Origin: Bin87 sp965261925
Lineage (GTDB): Bacteria; Chloroflexota; Dehalococcoidia; Lucifugimonadales; UBA3495
DNA: 64,000 nt
Direction: 5' to 3'
Assembly: GCA_965261925.1 (NCBI GenBank)
Contig: OZ253486.1
Coordinates: forward strand, 2,294,001-2,358,000
Shown here: positions 23,953-31,969 of the stretch, piece by piece
Layout of the letters: each line of letters starts with the position of its first letter
Position numbering within the stretch: the stretch's first letter is position 1
Made by a program: the position numbers and the translations under genes
Notes under the pieces: generated by a model
Database searches by the model: none
Told to the model about the DNA's origin: nothing
What the model saw: the letters and a program-made list of their open reading frames with translations, nothing else

Positions 23953-24756
23953 TTACCGCTGGTTGGTGCCAACCAGGGCCCAGGCCTTCTCTTCCATCGC
24001 CGGGACCACGGCCTGCACCAGGTCGTTGTCCAAGCCGGAAGCGACGGTCGGGTAGCCCGCCCGCTCGATCATGCTGGCCAGATTGCCGGCCTTGAATTGG
24101 TCGAGGGTCCAAGCCAGCGTGTGGCCGCTGGTGGTCACGTCCCAATAAATCCGAACGTCCTGGTTGCGCGGGCCGTAGTGATAGTGCGGCGCGATCTCGA
24201 AGCAGTCGAAGGCCAGCAGCTCGAACTCCTGCCCCAGGTGATCGGTCAGCACGTGGATGGCCACGCCGCGGTCGTTGGCCGCGCCGATGTTGTCGCGGAA
24301 CTCAACGCCGAAACGGATGTTGCCGGCTTCGTAGATGTGGTCGCCGCGGAAGTGCGTGACAGTGCGCCGCTCGTCGCGGACCTTGCCCAGCGCGATCTCT
24401 TCCACTTCGTCCATCTTGTTCGCGTCGATGCCGTTCATCTCAACAGCGGACGCCAGATCGTCGTACCCGGCTCGGCGTACCATCGAGGGCAGGTTCGTCC
24501 GGATGTTCTTCAGCGTCCAGCCCAACGGCGTGCCGACCGTGGTCTTGTCCATGTGCAGCCGGATGTTCATGTTCTCCGGCCCGTAGTGGTAGTGTGGGTC
24601 CTGGTCGAAGCAGTCGAACCGCAGGATCTCGGTGTCGTGTCCGTCAATGTCGCCGTACACTTGCACCATCAGGCCCTGGTCGGGCATGATTTCCTTGCGG
24701 TAGGACAGGGTTACGTCCACCGGCCCAATATTGATAACGGTGTCTCCCTTTTCCAT
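23953..24756 (-). CDS. Uncharacterised protein with duplicated PHYHYGP domain
   Basis: A 267-aa soluble protein of no recognised family, built from two copies of one domain of about 105 residues (roughly 4-104 and 138-242). The copies share FDCF-x4-PHYHYGP-x-N, then D-x-TT-x-G, L-x-WTL, NL-x-SM and RAGY-x3-AS; about half of 60 aligned residues are identical. The PHYHYGP motifs lie at 54-60 and 190-196, and their paired His/Tyr and nearby Cys/Asp could bind a metal or small ligand. ATG 24756 follows GGAGGAGG; an earlier in-frame start at 24798 is less likely. It is monocistronic with its own promoter. Confidence 0.75.
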   Translation of the reverse strand: MEKGDTVINIGPVDVTLSYRKEIMPDQGLMVQVYGDIDGHDTEILRFDCFDQDPHYHYGPENMNIRLHMDKTTVGTPLGWTLKNIRTNLPSMVRRAGYDDLASAVEMNGIDANKMDEVEEIALGKVRDERRTVTHFRGDHIYEAGNIRFGVEFRDNIGAANDRGVAIHVLTDHLGQEFELLAFDCFEIAPHYHYGPRNQDVRIYWDVTTSGHTLAWTLDQFKAGNLASMIERAGYPTVASGLDNDLVQAVVPAMEEKAWALVGTNQR

Positions 24757-24825
24757 GAGCTCGCCTCCTCCTGGAATGTGGATTGGTTTGGCTGTCACGG
24801 TTGTCGTGACGATTCCTTTGTGCGG

Positions 24826-24853
24826 ATTATAGCACTGCGGGAAATTAGCGCAA
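24826..24853 (-). promoter_or_regulatory. Promoter of the PHYHYGP-domain gene
   Basis: On the minus strand TTGCGC (24853-24848), 16 bases, TATAAT (24831-24826), 70 bases before the ATG at 24756. Confidence 0.55.
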
Positions 24854-24857
24854 GAAC

Positions 24858-24870
24858 ACTTTTCAAAAGT
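24858..24870. promoter_or_regulatory. Palindrome between divergent promoters (operator candidate)
   Basis: ACTTTTCAAAAGT, a perfect 13-base palindrome with a single central base. It lies just upstream of the minus-strand -35 box and between that promoter and the -10 box of the divergent SprT-like gene. Confidence 0.35.
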
Positions 24871-24905
24871 TCGGCCAAATCCGGACCAATCGTGTCCGCG
24901 CCCCT

Positions 24906-24911
24906 TATAAT
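24906..24911 (+). promoter_or_regulatory. -10 box of the SprT-like gene
   Basis: Perfect TATAAT 20 bases before the ATG at 24932. No good -35 match is seen 16-18 bases upstream, and no Shine-Dalgarno sequence precedes the ATG. Confidence 0.4.
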
Positions 24912-24931
24912 TCGGTTGTTTCTTTCACCCC

Positions 24932-25609
24932 ATGCCCCAGCGACGTCACATCCCGATCACTGCCGATTTTCCCGGCGCTGCCTGCCCACCCGGTAGCGTC
25001 ATTCGCTTCGTTGGGAGCGTTGACGGCGATCGCCATGCTACTGTCACCTCAATCCGAACCCGCCTTGCTCACGCTATCGATGACGATGGAGTGGAGTGGA
25101 GGGTTCCCTATTCCGCTGTCCAGTCCGTCGATAGCGCGCCGGTGCCCGAATGCACGCTGCGTGAAATCGAAACCCTGGGTCAACGCCTAGTGTCCGAATT
25201 CCAATCTCGTGGAGTCTTGCCCTCGGCTTGGGCCTTCGGGTTCGATCTCGCTACGTCCCGCGCCGGCGTCTGCCGCTATGCTGAGCATCGCATCGACCTG
25301 TCCGTCAGCTATTGTCTCGCCGCCACCCGCGCGGAGATCCAAGATACTGTGCTCCACGAAATCGCCCATGCTATCGTCGGGCCCCAACATAACCACGACG
25401 CGGTTTGGAAGGCCAAGGCTCGCGAGATCGGGTGCGCCGGCGAGCGTTGTCACCGTGTCCAGCACTCAACTCCAAAGTGGGTCGGAGAGTGCGATTGTGG
25501 GCAGCAATGGTTCCGCCAAACCCTGCAGCGCCGCATCATGCGCAACCGGGCGTGCGCCAAATGTGGGGGCGTAATAACCTGGCGCAGGAACACCAACGTA
25601 TCCGCGTAG
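24932..25609 (+). CDS. SprT-like zinc metalloprotease domain protein
   Basis: A 225-aa protein with a small beta-rich N-terminal part (about 20-65), then a SprT-like domain. The zinc protease motif HEIAH is at 142-146 (H142, E143, H146), and a third ligand candidate H155 sits in HDAVW. A C-terminal zinc ribbon follows (CDC around 187-189 and C208-x2-C211). SprT/Spartan-type proteins act on DNA-bound proteins in eukaryotes; the bacterial role is largely unknown. It is a single gene with its own -10 box, divergent from the PHYHYGP-domain gene. Confidence 0.82.
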   Translation: MPQRRHIPITADFPGAACPPGSVIRFVGSVDGDRHATVTSIRTRLAHAIDDDGVEWRVPYSAVQSVDSAPVPECTLREIETLGQRLVSEFQSRGVLPSAWAFGFDLATSRAGVCRYAEHRIDLSVSYCLAATRAEIQDTVLHEIAHAIVGPQHNHDAVWKAKAREIGCAGERCHRVQHSTPKWVGECDCGQQWFRQTLQRRIMRNRACAKCGGVITWRRNTNVSA

Positions 25610-25664
25610 CCCGGCGCCTACGTCTGATTCTTCGGTCTGGTCTGAGCGCGTCCCGGGGCGATGC

Positions 25665-25670
25665 TATAAT
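25665..25670 (+). promoter_or_regulatory. -10 box of the LLM oxidoreductase gene at 25743
   Basis: Perfect TATAAT 73 bases before the ATG; the -35 region is weak (CTGAGC at 17 bases). Confidence 0.4.
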
Positions 25671-25742
25671 GCTGCCGCCGCCGCCGTCGTTGGGTCTGGG
25701 AGCGCCTCCCGTCAAATCAGCTCACGGCCAGGAGATTTTCGC

Positions 25743-26684
25743 ATGAAGATAGGTGTCAGCATTCCCCGTTTGCCGGACGCCGAGGGTATCCGCGAGTTCT
25801 GCGAACGCGCTGAACGGCTGGGTTTCGAGTCGGTGATGGCTGGCGATCACATTGTCCTTCCCGTGGACGGTACCAACCAGTATCCGTACACACCCACCGG
25901 CGCCTTCCAGCGCCCGTCTGACGAACCCTTCCTCGAGACCATGACCATGCTCGGGTTCATGGCCGCCTGCACCAACGAAATTCGCTTGGGCAGCACCGTA
26001 CTGATCCTACCCTACCGAAATCCCGTGGTTCAGGCCAAGATGTTCGCTTCACTGGACGTGCTGTCGGGTGGCCGTATCATCTGCGGCGTGGGTGTCGGAT
26101 GGCTGGAAAAAGAATTCGACATCCTGGGCGTCCCTTATGCCGACCGTGGGCCCATGACCGACGAATTCCTTGCCATCTTCAACGCCCTGTGGACCGAAGA
26201 GACGCCGGATTTCCAGGGCAAGTACTACCAGATCGACGGTATCTACTTCGAACCCAAACCCATCCAGCAGCCACGCATCCCGATTTGGGTCGGCGGTCAC
26301 ACCCGACGCGCTCTGCGTCGCACCGCGAAATATGGCGACTGCTGGCATACCACTCGCCAGACCCCCGACTTCGTAGCCGAAAATCTTCCCTACCTCCGCG
26401 AGCAGACGGAACTGGCCGGCCGCGACCCGGCTGACATAACAATCTCGCTCAAGCGCAGCCTGCACTTCACCGACATGGGCGGCGCCGACGAGGGTGTGGG
26501 TGTCCGTTCCGGCGGCGCTCTCATCAACACCACCCAGGCCGTTATAGACGATGTCCATTACTGCAACGAGTTGGGAATCGATCAGCTGACCTTCGACTTC
26601 CGCGTCGACGGCATCGGCCCGTGCATTCAGGTGATGGAACACCTGGCAGAGCATATCCTTCCCGTTGCCGAACGGTTCGGTTAG
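25743..26684 (+). CDS. LLM class (probably F420-dependent) oxidoreductase
   Basis: Luciferase-like fold oxidoreductase, 313 aa, of the group often annotated as F420-dependent (TIGR03619-like). It opens MKIGVSIPRLPDAEGIREFCERAERLGFESV and has AGDHIVLP, LGSTVLILPYRNP, the GVGVGWLEKEFDILGVPYADRG segment and IPIWVGGHTRRALRR, all characteristic of that group. AGGAG precedes the ATG. Cofactor and substrate are inferred only from resemblance; no F420 biosynthesis genes are in the window. A GGGGCGAGT hairpin closes the gene against the convergent carbonic anhydrase-like gene. Confidence 0.88.
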   Translation: MKIGVSIPRLPDAEGIREFCERAERLGFESVMAGDHIVLPVDGTNQYPYTPTGAFQRPSDEPFLETMTMLGFMAACTNEIRLGSTVLILPYRNPVVQAKMFASLDVLSGGRIICGVGVGWLEKEFDILGVPYADRGPMTDEFLAIFNALWTEETPDFQGKYYQIDGIYFEPKPIQQPRIPIWVGGHTRRALRRTAKYGDCWHTTRQTPDFVAENLPYLREQTELAGRDPADITISLKRSLHFTDMGGADEGVGVRSGGALINTTQAVIDDVHYCNELGIDQLTFDFRVDGIGPCIQVMEHLAEHILPVAERFG

Positions 26685-26712
26685 GGCATTACGCGCCGCC
26701 GTGAACTGAATT

Positions 26713-26735
26713 GGGGCGAGTGCAAAACTCGCCCC
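26713..26735. terminator. 9-bp hairpin between convergent genes
   Basis: GGGGCGAGT (26713-26721), loop GCAAA, ACTCGCCCC (26727-26735), between the LLM oxidoreductase and gamma-carbonic anhydrase-like genes. Confidence 0.7.
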
Positions 26736-26760
26736 TGGTTATTGTGTCGGTGCCGACCGC

Positions 26761-27264
26761 TTACAGGCCGCTTTCCTTGAACCACTCCGCGCGTTCGACC
26801 AAGTGCTCGGCGGTCATGCGCATTTGCTCGATCTGCTCGTCCGAAACCGCCCGCTTCACCGATCCCGGAACACCCGCCACGAAGCTGCGGTCGGGCACGT
26901 CTACGTTGGACAGGACCACCGCGTTGGAGGCAATCAGGCACTCCTTGCCGATTGTCGACTCGGTCAAAAACGTGCAGTTGTTGCCCAGTAGACTCCCTGT
27001 GCCAATGCGGTCGCCGTGCACCACCACGCAGTGTCCAATTGAGACATAGTCCTCGATCACCAGCCCGTCGCCATGCACCACGGAACCCTCCTGGACGTTG
27101 ACGTGATTGCCGATGGTGATGAGCTCACCGTCTCCCCGTATCGTCACACCCGGCCAGATGCTGCTGTACTCGCCGATCACCACGTTGCCCACCACGTAAG
27201 CGGCCTCGCTGATCCACGCGGTGGACGCGATCTTCGGTTCAATGCCACGCAAGCTACGTATCAA
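26761..27264 (-). CDS. Gamma-carbonic anhydrase family protein
   Basis: Left-handed beta-helix trimeric protein of the gamma-carbonic anhydrase/YrdA family, 167 aa. Hexapeptide repeats run through residues 10-130. The three zinc-ligand His are present: H64 in SVVHGDG and H78/H83 in IGHCVVVHGD, as is the RGDGELITIG segment. The proton-shuttle loop of the Cam prototype is absent, as in most bacterial homologues, so true anhydrase activity is uncertain. It is the downstream member of ctpA-smpB-(this gene), about 100 bases after smpB. Confidence 0.9.
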   Translation of the reverse strand: MIRSLRGIEPKIASTAWISEAAYVVGNVVIGEYSSIWPGVTIRGDGELITIGNHVNVQEGSVVHGDGLVIEDYVSIGHCVVVHGDRIGTGSLLGNNCTFLTESTIGKECLIASNAVVLSNVDVPDRSFVAGVPGSVKRAVSDEQIEQMRMTAEHLVERAEWFKESGL

Positions 27265-27365
27265 GATGCTTACCTCACCATAGAGCGCCCCGACCCCTGC
27301 GAGCCGGGACGCCGTTTTCCTCGGAAATTATAGCGCGGTGCAGCCGCGGCAAAAAGCGGCCGGGA

Positions 27366-27872
27366 TCACTCCCTCCACTCTTTCACCGCCTGCCGTGCCT
27401 GCCGCTCCCGTTCCCGCTCGATGATGGTGCGGCGTTTGTCGTACTGCCGCTTTCCCCGAGCGACGCCCAGCTCGACCTTCGCGTGGTGGTTCTTCAGGTA
27501 AAGGCGCAGCGCGGCCAGAGTCAATCCCTTTTCCGCCATCTGGGATGCCAGCTCGCTGATTTGGCTGCCATGCACGAGGAGCTTGCGCACGCGCCGCGGC
27601 TCATGATTCATGTAGCTACCCGCATCATACGGCGCGATGTGTGCCCCGTGGAGCCACAACTCTCCGCCCTGCACGCGCGCGAAGGCGTCGCGCAGGTCAA
27701 CCTTTCCGGCGCGAATTGACTTGATCTCGGTACCGGTCAACACCAGGCCCGCTTCTACTCGGTTCAGGATCTCGTAGTCGTACAACGCTTTACGGTTGAC
27801 CGCGACCTGACGGTTGTCACCGGTGCCGGTGGCCTGGGCTTTCTTTTTGCTGTTCCTGTTCTTTCGCGGCAT
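27366..27872 (-). CDS. smpB: SsrA-binding protein SmpB
   Basis: Binds tmRNA and brings it to stalled ribosomes for trans-translation. The 168-aa protein has NRKALYDYEILNRVEAGLVLTGTEIKSIRAGKVDLRDAF, GSYMNHEP-RRVRKLL and the basic C-terminal tail KRQYDKRRTIIERERERQARQA, the helical part that enters the decoding centre. A Lys-rich N-terminus precedes. Tm-RNA (ssrA) itself was not found in the window. It lies 78 bases downstream of the ctpA-like gene. Confidence 0.97.
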   Translation of the reverse strand: MPRKNRNSKKKAQATGTGDNRQVAVNRKALYDYEILNRVEAGLVLTGTEIKSIRAGKVDLRDAFARVQGGELWLHGAHIAPYDAGSYMNHEPRRVRKLLVHGSQISELASQMAEKGLTLAALRLYLKNHHAKVELGVARGKRQYDKRRTIIERERERQARQAVKEWRE

Positions 27873-27950
27873 GATCGGCCGTTTCTTCTCTCCCGGGAGT
27901 GTGGTCGCGTATTGCCCGTCTGTCCTGGTGGATTGGGGTAATGCGGGATG

Positions 27951-29153
27951 TTATCGCACGGCAATTTGCTCGTCTAGAACCTCAAAAGCGCGTTTCAGCG
28001 CAACATCTTGCTCGAATTCTATGGGTAGAGGATGCGCCTCAGCTTCAATCTCGATGTCTGGGGTGACCCCCTCGCCTTCTATCTGAGTGCCGTCCGACAG
28101 GTACCACCGGCGGATGGTGAAGTAGATCGCCGAACCATCGGACAGCTCGCGGGCAATGTTGACGCTGCCCTTGCCGAAGGTGCTCGATCCCACCACTATT
28201 GCGCGCCCGCTGGTTTGAATCGCGCCGGCCATGATTTCGCTCGCGCTGGCCGAAAACTGGTTGACGATCACCACCAGCGGCACGTCGGTGGCCGGTCCTC
28301 GCCGGACCGCCTCGTAGTCGTTCCGGTCGCCGTCGGCGTCAATCTCGTACAGGATCGTTCCACTATCCAAAAACAGATCGGTAACACTGATCACCGACGC
28401 CAACAGACCCCCAGGATTGTTTCGCAAGTCCAGTATCAAACCGCGCCCGCCCGCGGCCTCCAGCTCATCCATCGCCCGCCGCACTTCTTCTTCTGTGGTA
28501 TTGGAGAAACTGTAGATCCAGAGGTGGCCAATCCCGTCTTCCAGCATACGAAACGCGGTGCTCTCGATCGGAATGCGCCCCCTGGTCACCGTGATGCTCG
28601 CGTCTTCGAATTCCCCCACGTGTCTCACCAGCAGCGTAACCTCGGTACCGCCGGGCCCCCGTATAAGGTTCACCGACTCGACCAGCGTCAATCCCTCAAT
28701 GTCTTGCCCATCCACCGATAAGATCAGGTCTCCCGCGCGAATGCCGGCCTCCTCGGCCGGCGCCCCGGGAATCGGGGCAATCACCGTTAGACCCGCTTCT
28801 GTCAGCGTGACCTGCGCCCCGATGCCCTCAAAGTAACCTCTGTAGCCTTCCTGATCTCGGGAGTGCTGTTCTGCGGTGAGATATGAAGCGTGTGGGTCGT
28901 CCAGGGCGGCCAGCATGCCGCGGATAGCCCCTGCCGACAGGTTGCCTGGTTCCAGCACTTCGTGGTCGACGTGGTCGTCCAACAGGATGCGGTACGCCTC
29001 TGCCACGGGGCCCAGTTCGGCGGGCAATTGATCGCCCGGCGGGATCGGCTCCGTGGCGACGGCGCTCACGCGGTTGCAGCCAGCCAAAACCACGAGCAAT
29101 GACAGGGCAATCAGCAGTGGCGGCAACCTCGCGGCTGTCAAGCGATCACTCAT
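27951..29153 (-). CDS. S41 family C-terminal processing protease, lipoprotein
   Basis: CtpA-like serine protease, 400 aa, anchored outside the membrane. The N-terminus is a lipoprotein signal (LPPLLIALSLLVVLAGC). A PDZ domain follows (GIGAQVTL...GIRAGDLILSVDGQDIEGL), then the protease core with Ser in SASASEIMAGAIQ and the general-base Lys in TFGKGSVN. ATG 29153 is chosen: a TACAAT box ends 7 bases upstream, so the message would start at this codon, and an earlier ATG at 29162 overlaps the -10 box itself. The operon continues into smpB. Confidence 0.93.
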   Translation of the reverse strand: MSDRLTAARLPPLLIALSLLVVLAGCNRVSAVATEPIPPGDQLPAELGPVAEAYRILLDDHVDHEVLEPGNLSAGAIRGMLAALDDPHASYLTAEQHSRDQEGYRGYFEGIGAQVTLTEAGLTVIAPIPGAPAEEAGIRAGDLILSVDGQDIEGLTLVESVNLIRGPGGTEVTLLVRHVGEFEDASITVTRGRIPIESTAFRMLEDGIGHLWIYSFSNTTEEEVRRAMDELEAAGGRGLILDLRNNPGGLLASVISVTDLFLDSGTILYEIDADGDRNDYEAVRRGPATDVPLVVIVNQFSASASEIMAGAIQTSGRAIVVGSSTFGKGSVNIARELSDGSAIYFTIRRWYLSDGTQIEGEGVTPDIEIEAEAHPLPIEFEQDVALKRAFEVLDEQIAVR

Positions 29154-29160
29154 TGATTGC

Positions 29161-29211
29161 ATTGTAGCATGCACCTTTTCGTTGACACTCCGTCGCGCCC
29201 GCTGATAGCAT
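29161..29211. promoter_or_regulatory. Divergent promoters with overlapping -35 boxes
   Basis: Plus strand: TTGACA (29182-29187), 18 bases, TAGCAT (29206-29211), serving the HMGCS-like gene. Minus strand: GTGTCA (29188-29183), 16 bases, TACAAT (29166-29161), serving the ctpA-like gene. The two -35 boxes occupy almost the same seven bases, so one polymerase should exclude the other. Confidence 0.6.
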
Positions 29212-29247
29212 CGCTGGCACGTCATTCGCGCAGGCAGGAGTTGGAAT

Positions 29248-30681
29248 TTGGTCGGCATCGCAGCCTATGGCGCGTACATCCCCCGCTATCGTCTGGGCGC
29301 GGAGACCGTTGGCTGGAACTCGCGCCAGGAACGGGCGGTCGCCAACTTCGACGAAGATAGCGTGACCATGGCCGTCGCCGCCGGATCAGACTGTCTCGCA
29401 CGGCGTGACCGGTCGCTCATTGATGGCATCGTGTTCGCCAGCACGACCCCGCCCTACGCCGAAAAACAGTGCGCCGCCATTGTGGCTGCGGCCTTGGATC
29501 TCCGGAACGACATTTTCGCGGTCGACGTCGCGAATGTGCTCCGAGCCGGAACCAACGCGTTGCTTACCGCCGTGGATGCCGTCGCTTCCGGACGGGTCCG
29601 CCAGGTTCTCGTGGTTGTCGCCGACAGCCGCCAGGGCCCGCCCCGGGGCGAGACCGAACGCGCATCTGGCGACGGCGCCGCTGCTTTCGTCATCGCCGAC
29701 CAGGGAGTGGTCGCTGAACACGTCGGCAGCCACTCGGTGACCGATAACATGCTCGATGCCTGGCGATCTCCCGGTGATCCCTTCGTCCGTACGTGGGAAG
29801 ACCGTTTCGCTACCGAAGAGGGTATCGAGCGCATCGTGCCCGGCGCAGTCAGCGGCTATTGCCAGCGCACCGGCACGGCATTGTCCGACGTCGCCAAACT
29901 CGCCCTGTACGCCCCTGATGCCCGCCGTCATTCCCGTCTGGCCCGCCAGTTGGGATTCGCCGACAACCAGGTCCAGAACCCGCTGTTCGGCTCAATTGGG
30001 AACACCGGCGCCGCCTTCGCTCCCATGCTCCTGGCCTCAACGCTGGAGACTGCTGCCCCGAACGACCTGCTGCTGACCGTGTCCTACGGGGACGGCAGCG
30101 ACGTTGTCGGCTTCCGCGCCACTGCGGCTATCACCCACGCTTCTCGCCCGACCATGGGAGTGTCCGGTTGGCTCGAAACCAAGCGCATCCTCGGGCACTA
30201 CGAAACCTACGCCCGCTGGCGCGAAGTCTGGACGTTGGACGACGCTTCCCGTCGCCCCGCTGCCGCGTCCCCGTCCGTGTCTGCTCTGTGGCGCGAGGAG
30301 GACAAGAACGTGCGGCTCTATGGCGCCCGATGCCGGAACTGCGGTTACGTCCAGTATCCTGCTCAACGGGTCTGTGTGGAATGCCGCAAGATAGACCAGG
30401 GCGAGCCGCTACGCCTGAGCGAGACGCCGGCCGAACTGTTTACATATTCCATGGATTATATCGCCGGCGCGGTCGATACCCCGCTCGTGGTGGCGGTCGT
30501 GGATTTCGAGGGCGGCGGTCGTGTCCTTTGCATGATGACCGACCGTGAGTTGGACGAAGTCCGCATTGGCATGCCGGTGGAGATGAGCTTTCGCAAGCTG
30601 CGCGTCGTCAACGGTATCCACAACTATTACTGGAAAGCCATACCCAGGCGCACGCCCCATCCGGCGGCGGTGGCCGCATAA
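29248..30681 (+). CDS. HMG-CoA synthase-like / DUF35 OB-fold fusion protein
   Basis: A 477-aa two-domain protein. Residues 1-300 are a thiolase-fold HMG-CoA synthase-like domain; residues 355-460 are a DUF35 module with zinc ribbon C362-x2-C365...C376-x2-C379 and an OB fold. The HMGCS active-site segment NACxGGT reads NVLRAGT, with Leu98 in place of the acyl-carrying Cys, and the usual catalytic His region reads YAPD (221-224). GNTGAA is retained. It is therefore predicted to bind CoA compounds without condensing them and to work with the thiolase encoded 16 bases downstream. TTG start with AGGAG at 8 bases. Confidence 0.82.
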   Translation: MVGIAAYGAYIPRYRLGAETVGWNSRQERAVANFDEDSVTMAVAAGSDCLARRDRSLIDGIVFASTTPPYAEKQCAAIVAAALDLRNDIFAVDVANVLRAGTNALLTAVDAVASGRVRQVLVVVADSRQGPPRGETERASGDGAAAFVIADQGVVAEHVGSHSVTDNMLDAWRSPGDPFVRTWEDRFATEEGIERIVPGAVSGYCQRTGTALSDVAKLALYAPDARRHSRLARQLGFADNQVQNPLFGSIGNTGAAFAPMLLASTLETAAPNDLLLTVSYGDGSDVVGFRATAAITHASRPTMGVSGWLETKRILGHYETYARWREVWTLDDASRRPAAASPSVSALWREEDKNVRLYGARCRNCGYVQYPAQRVCVECRKIDQGEPLRLSETPAELFTYSMDYIAGAVDTPLVVAVVDFEGGGRVLCMMTDRELDEVRIGMPVEMSFRKLRVVNGIHNYYWKAIPRRTPHPAAVAA

Positions 30682-30697
30682 TTTGGAGGAACAAGCG

Positions 30698-31870
30698 ATG
30701 AGCGGAATACGAGACCGGGTCGCCGTGGTCGGCATGGGATGTACGCGTTTTGGTGAGCGGTGGGACGCCTCCGCGGCGGATCTCATGGTCGAAGCCGCCT
30801 ACGAAGCCTACGAGGATGCCGGGCTGGAAACCGGCGACATTCAGGCAGCTTGGCTTGGCACCGTCAGCAGCTTTCGCACCGGCCAACCATTGGCCGAGGC
30901 GCTCAAGCTGGACTACATACCCATTACACGGGTTGAAAACGCCTGCGCCACCGCCACCGACGCTTTCCGCAACGCCTGCTATGCCGTGGCCGCCGGCGTG
31001 TACGACATCGTCCTCGCCATGGGTGTGGAAAAACTCAAGGACAGCGGTTTCTCCGGCCTGGCCATCGCCGCCGGCCCTGGGTCCGACGTGGAACCTCCCA
31101 CCCCGCCGCCGTCCCAATTTGCCATGGCCGCCACCCGCTATTTCCACCACTACGGCATCGAGTACGACGATGGCAAACGCACCCTCGCCCAGATCGCTTC
31201 CAAGAACCATCACAATGGGACGTTGAATTCCAAAGCTCACTTCCAACGCGAGGTCAGCGAGGAGCAGATCATCAACGCCCCAATGATCGCCTGGCCCTTG
31301 GGTCTGTACGACTGCTGTGGCGTCAGTGATGGCGCGGCGGCCGCCATCATCACCACGCCCGAGATCGCCCGTACCCTCCGCGACGACTACATCCTCGTCA
31401 AGGGCATCGGCCTCGCTGTGGGCGCGTTCGGCGTCCTGCGCAACGACTGGGACTTCACTTACTTCCCCGAAACCGTGCGCGCCAGCCAGGCTGCCTACGA
31501 AGAAGCCGGCATCACCGAGCCTCGCGCCGAAATCGACATGGCCATGGTCCACGATTGCTTCACCATCACCGAGTTGATAATCATGGAAGACTTGGGCTTC
31601 AGCCCTCGGGGTCAGGCCAGCGCCGACGTGGCTGACGGCGCGTTTTCACTGGAGGGCGATTTGCCGGTGAACACCGACGGCGGCCTCAAATGCTTCGGAC
31701 ATCCCATTGGCGCCAGCGGCATCCGCATGATCTATGAGGTCTACAAGCAGATGCAGGGCAAAGCCGGCGGCCGGCAGCTCCAGAAAGCCGACTTGGGCAT
31801 CACCCACAACCTTGGTGGCCGTCCCGGATCGTTCACCTGCTCCGTGGCCGTGTTCGGACGCCCCGATTAG
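30698..31870 (+). CDS. Thiolase family protein (SCP2/acetyl-CoA acetyltransferase-like)
   Basis: A 390-aa thiolase of the SCP-x/non-classical type. The nucleophile Cys lies in VENACATATDAF, the His in CFGHPIGASG, and the closing segment HNLGGRPGSFTCSVAVFG carries the second Cys; MVHDCFTITELI is also typical. Such thiolases usually need a DUF35/OB-fold partner, here fused to the HMGCS-like protein immediately upstream. The reaction may be thiolytic cleavage in degradation of branched or aromatic acyl-CoA rather than acetoacetyl-CoA synthesis. GGAGG precedes the ATG. A hairpin with a T-tract follows the gene. Confidence 0.9.
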   Translation: MSGIRDRVAVVGMGCTRFGERWDASAADLMVEAAYEAYEDAGLETGDIQAAWLGTVSSFRTGQPLAEALKLDYIPITRVENACATATDAFRNACYAVAAGVYDIVLAMGVEKLKDSGFSGLAIAAGPGSDVEPPTPPPSQFAMAATRYFHHYGIEYDDGKRTLAQIASKNHHNGTLNSKAHFQREVSEEQIINAPMIAWPLGLYDCCGVSDGAAAAIITTPEIARTLRDDYILVKGIGLAVGAFGVLRNDWDFTYFPETVRASQAAYEEAGITEPRAEIDMAMVHDCFTITELIIMEDLGFSPRGQASADVADGAFSLEGDLPVNTDGGLKCFGHPIGASGIRMIYEVYKQMQGKAGGRQLQKADLGITHNLGGRPGSFTCSVAVFGRPD

Positions 31871-31917
31871 CGCCATCCGTCGGTATGGACCACTGCGCAA
31901 TCGGCGCAAAGACTGTC

Positions 31918-31953
31918 CGGCCGGAGCCGCTAAAGCGGTTTCCGGCCGATTTT
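31918..31953 (+). terminator. Terminator after the thiolase gene
   Basis: CGGCCGGA-G-CCGC (31918-31930), loop TAAA, GCGG-TT-TCCGGCCG (31935-31948), followed by ATTTT. The small internal mismatch does not break the stem. Confidence 0.65.
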
Positions 31954-31969
31954 ATGAGAGGACGCCACC

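Noticed and set aside
24932..25609. Operon of the SprT-like gene with the PHYHYGP gene as a toxin-antitoxin or defence pair
   Set aside because: The two genes are divergent with separate promoters, sizes are not toxin-like, and no sequence feature links them beyond a shared intergenic palindrome.
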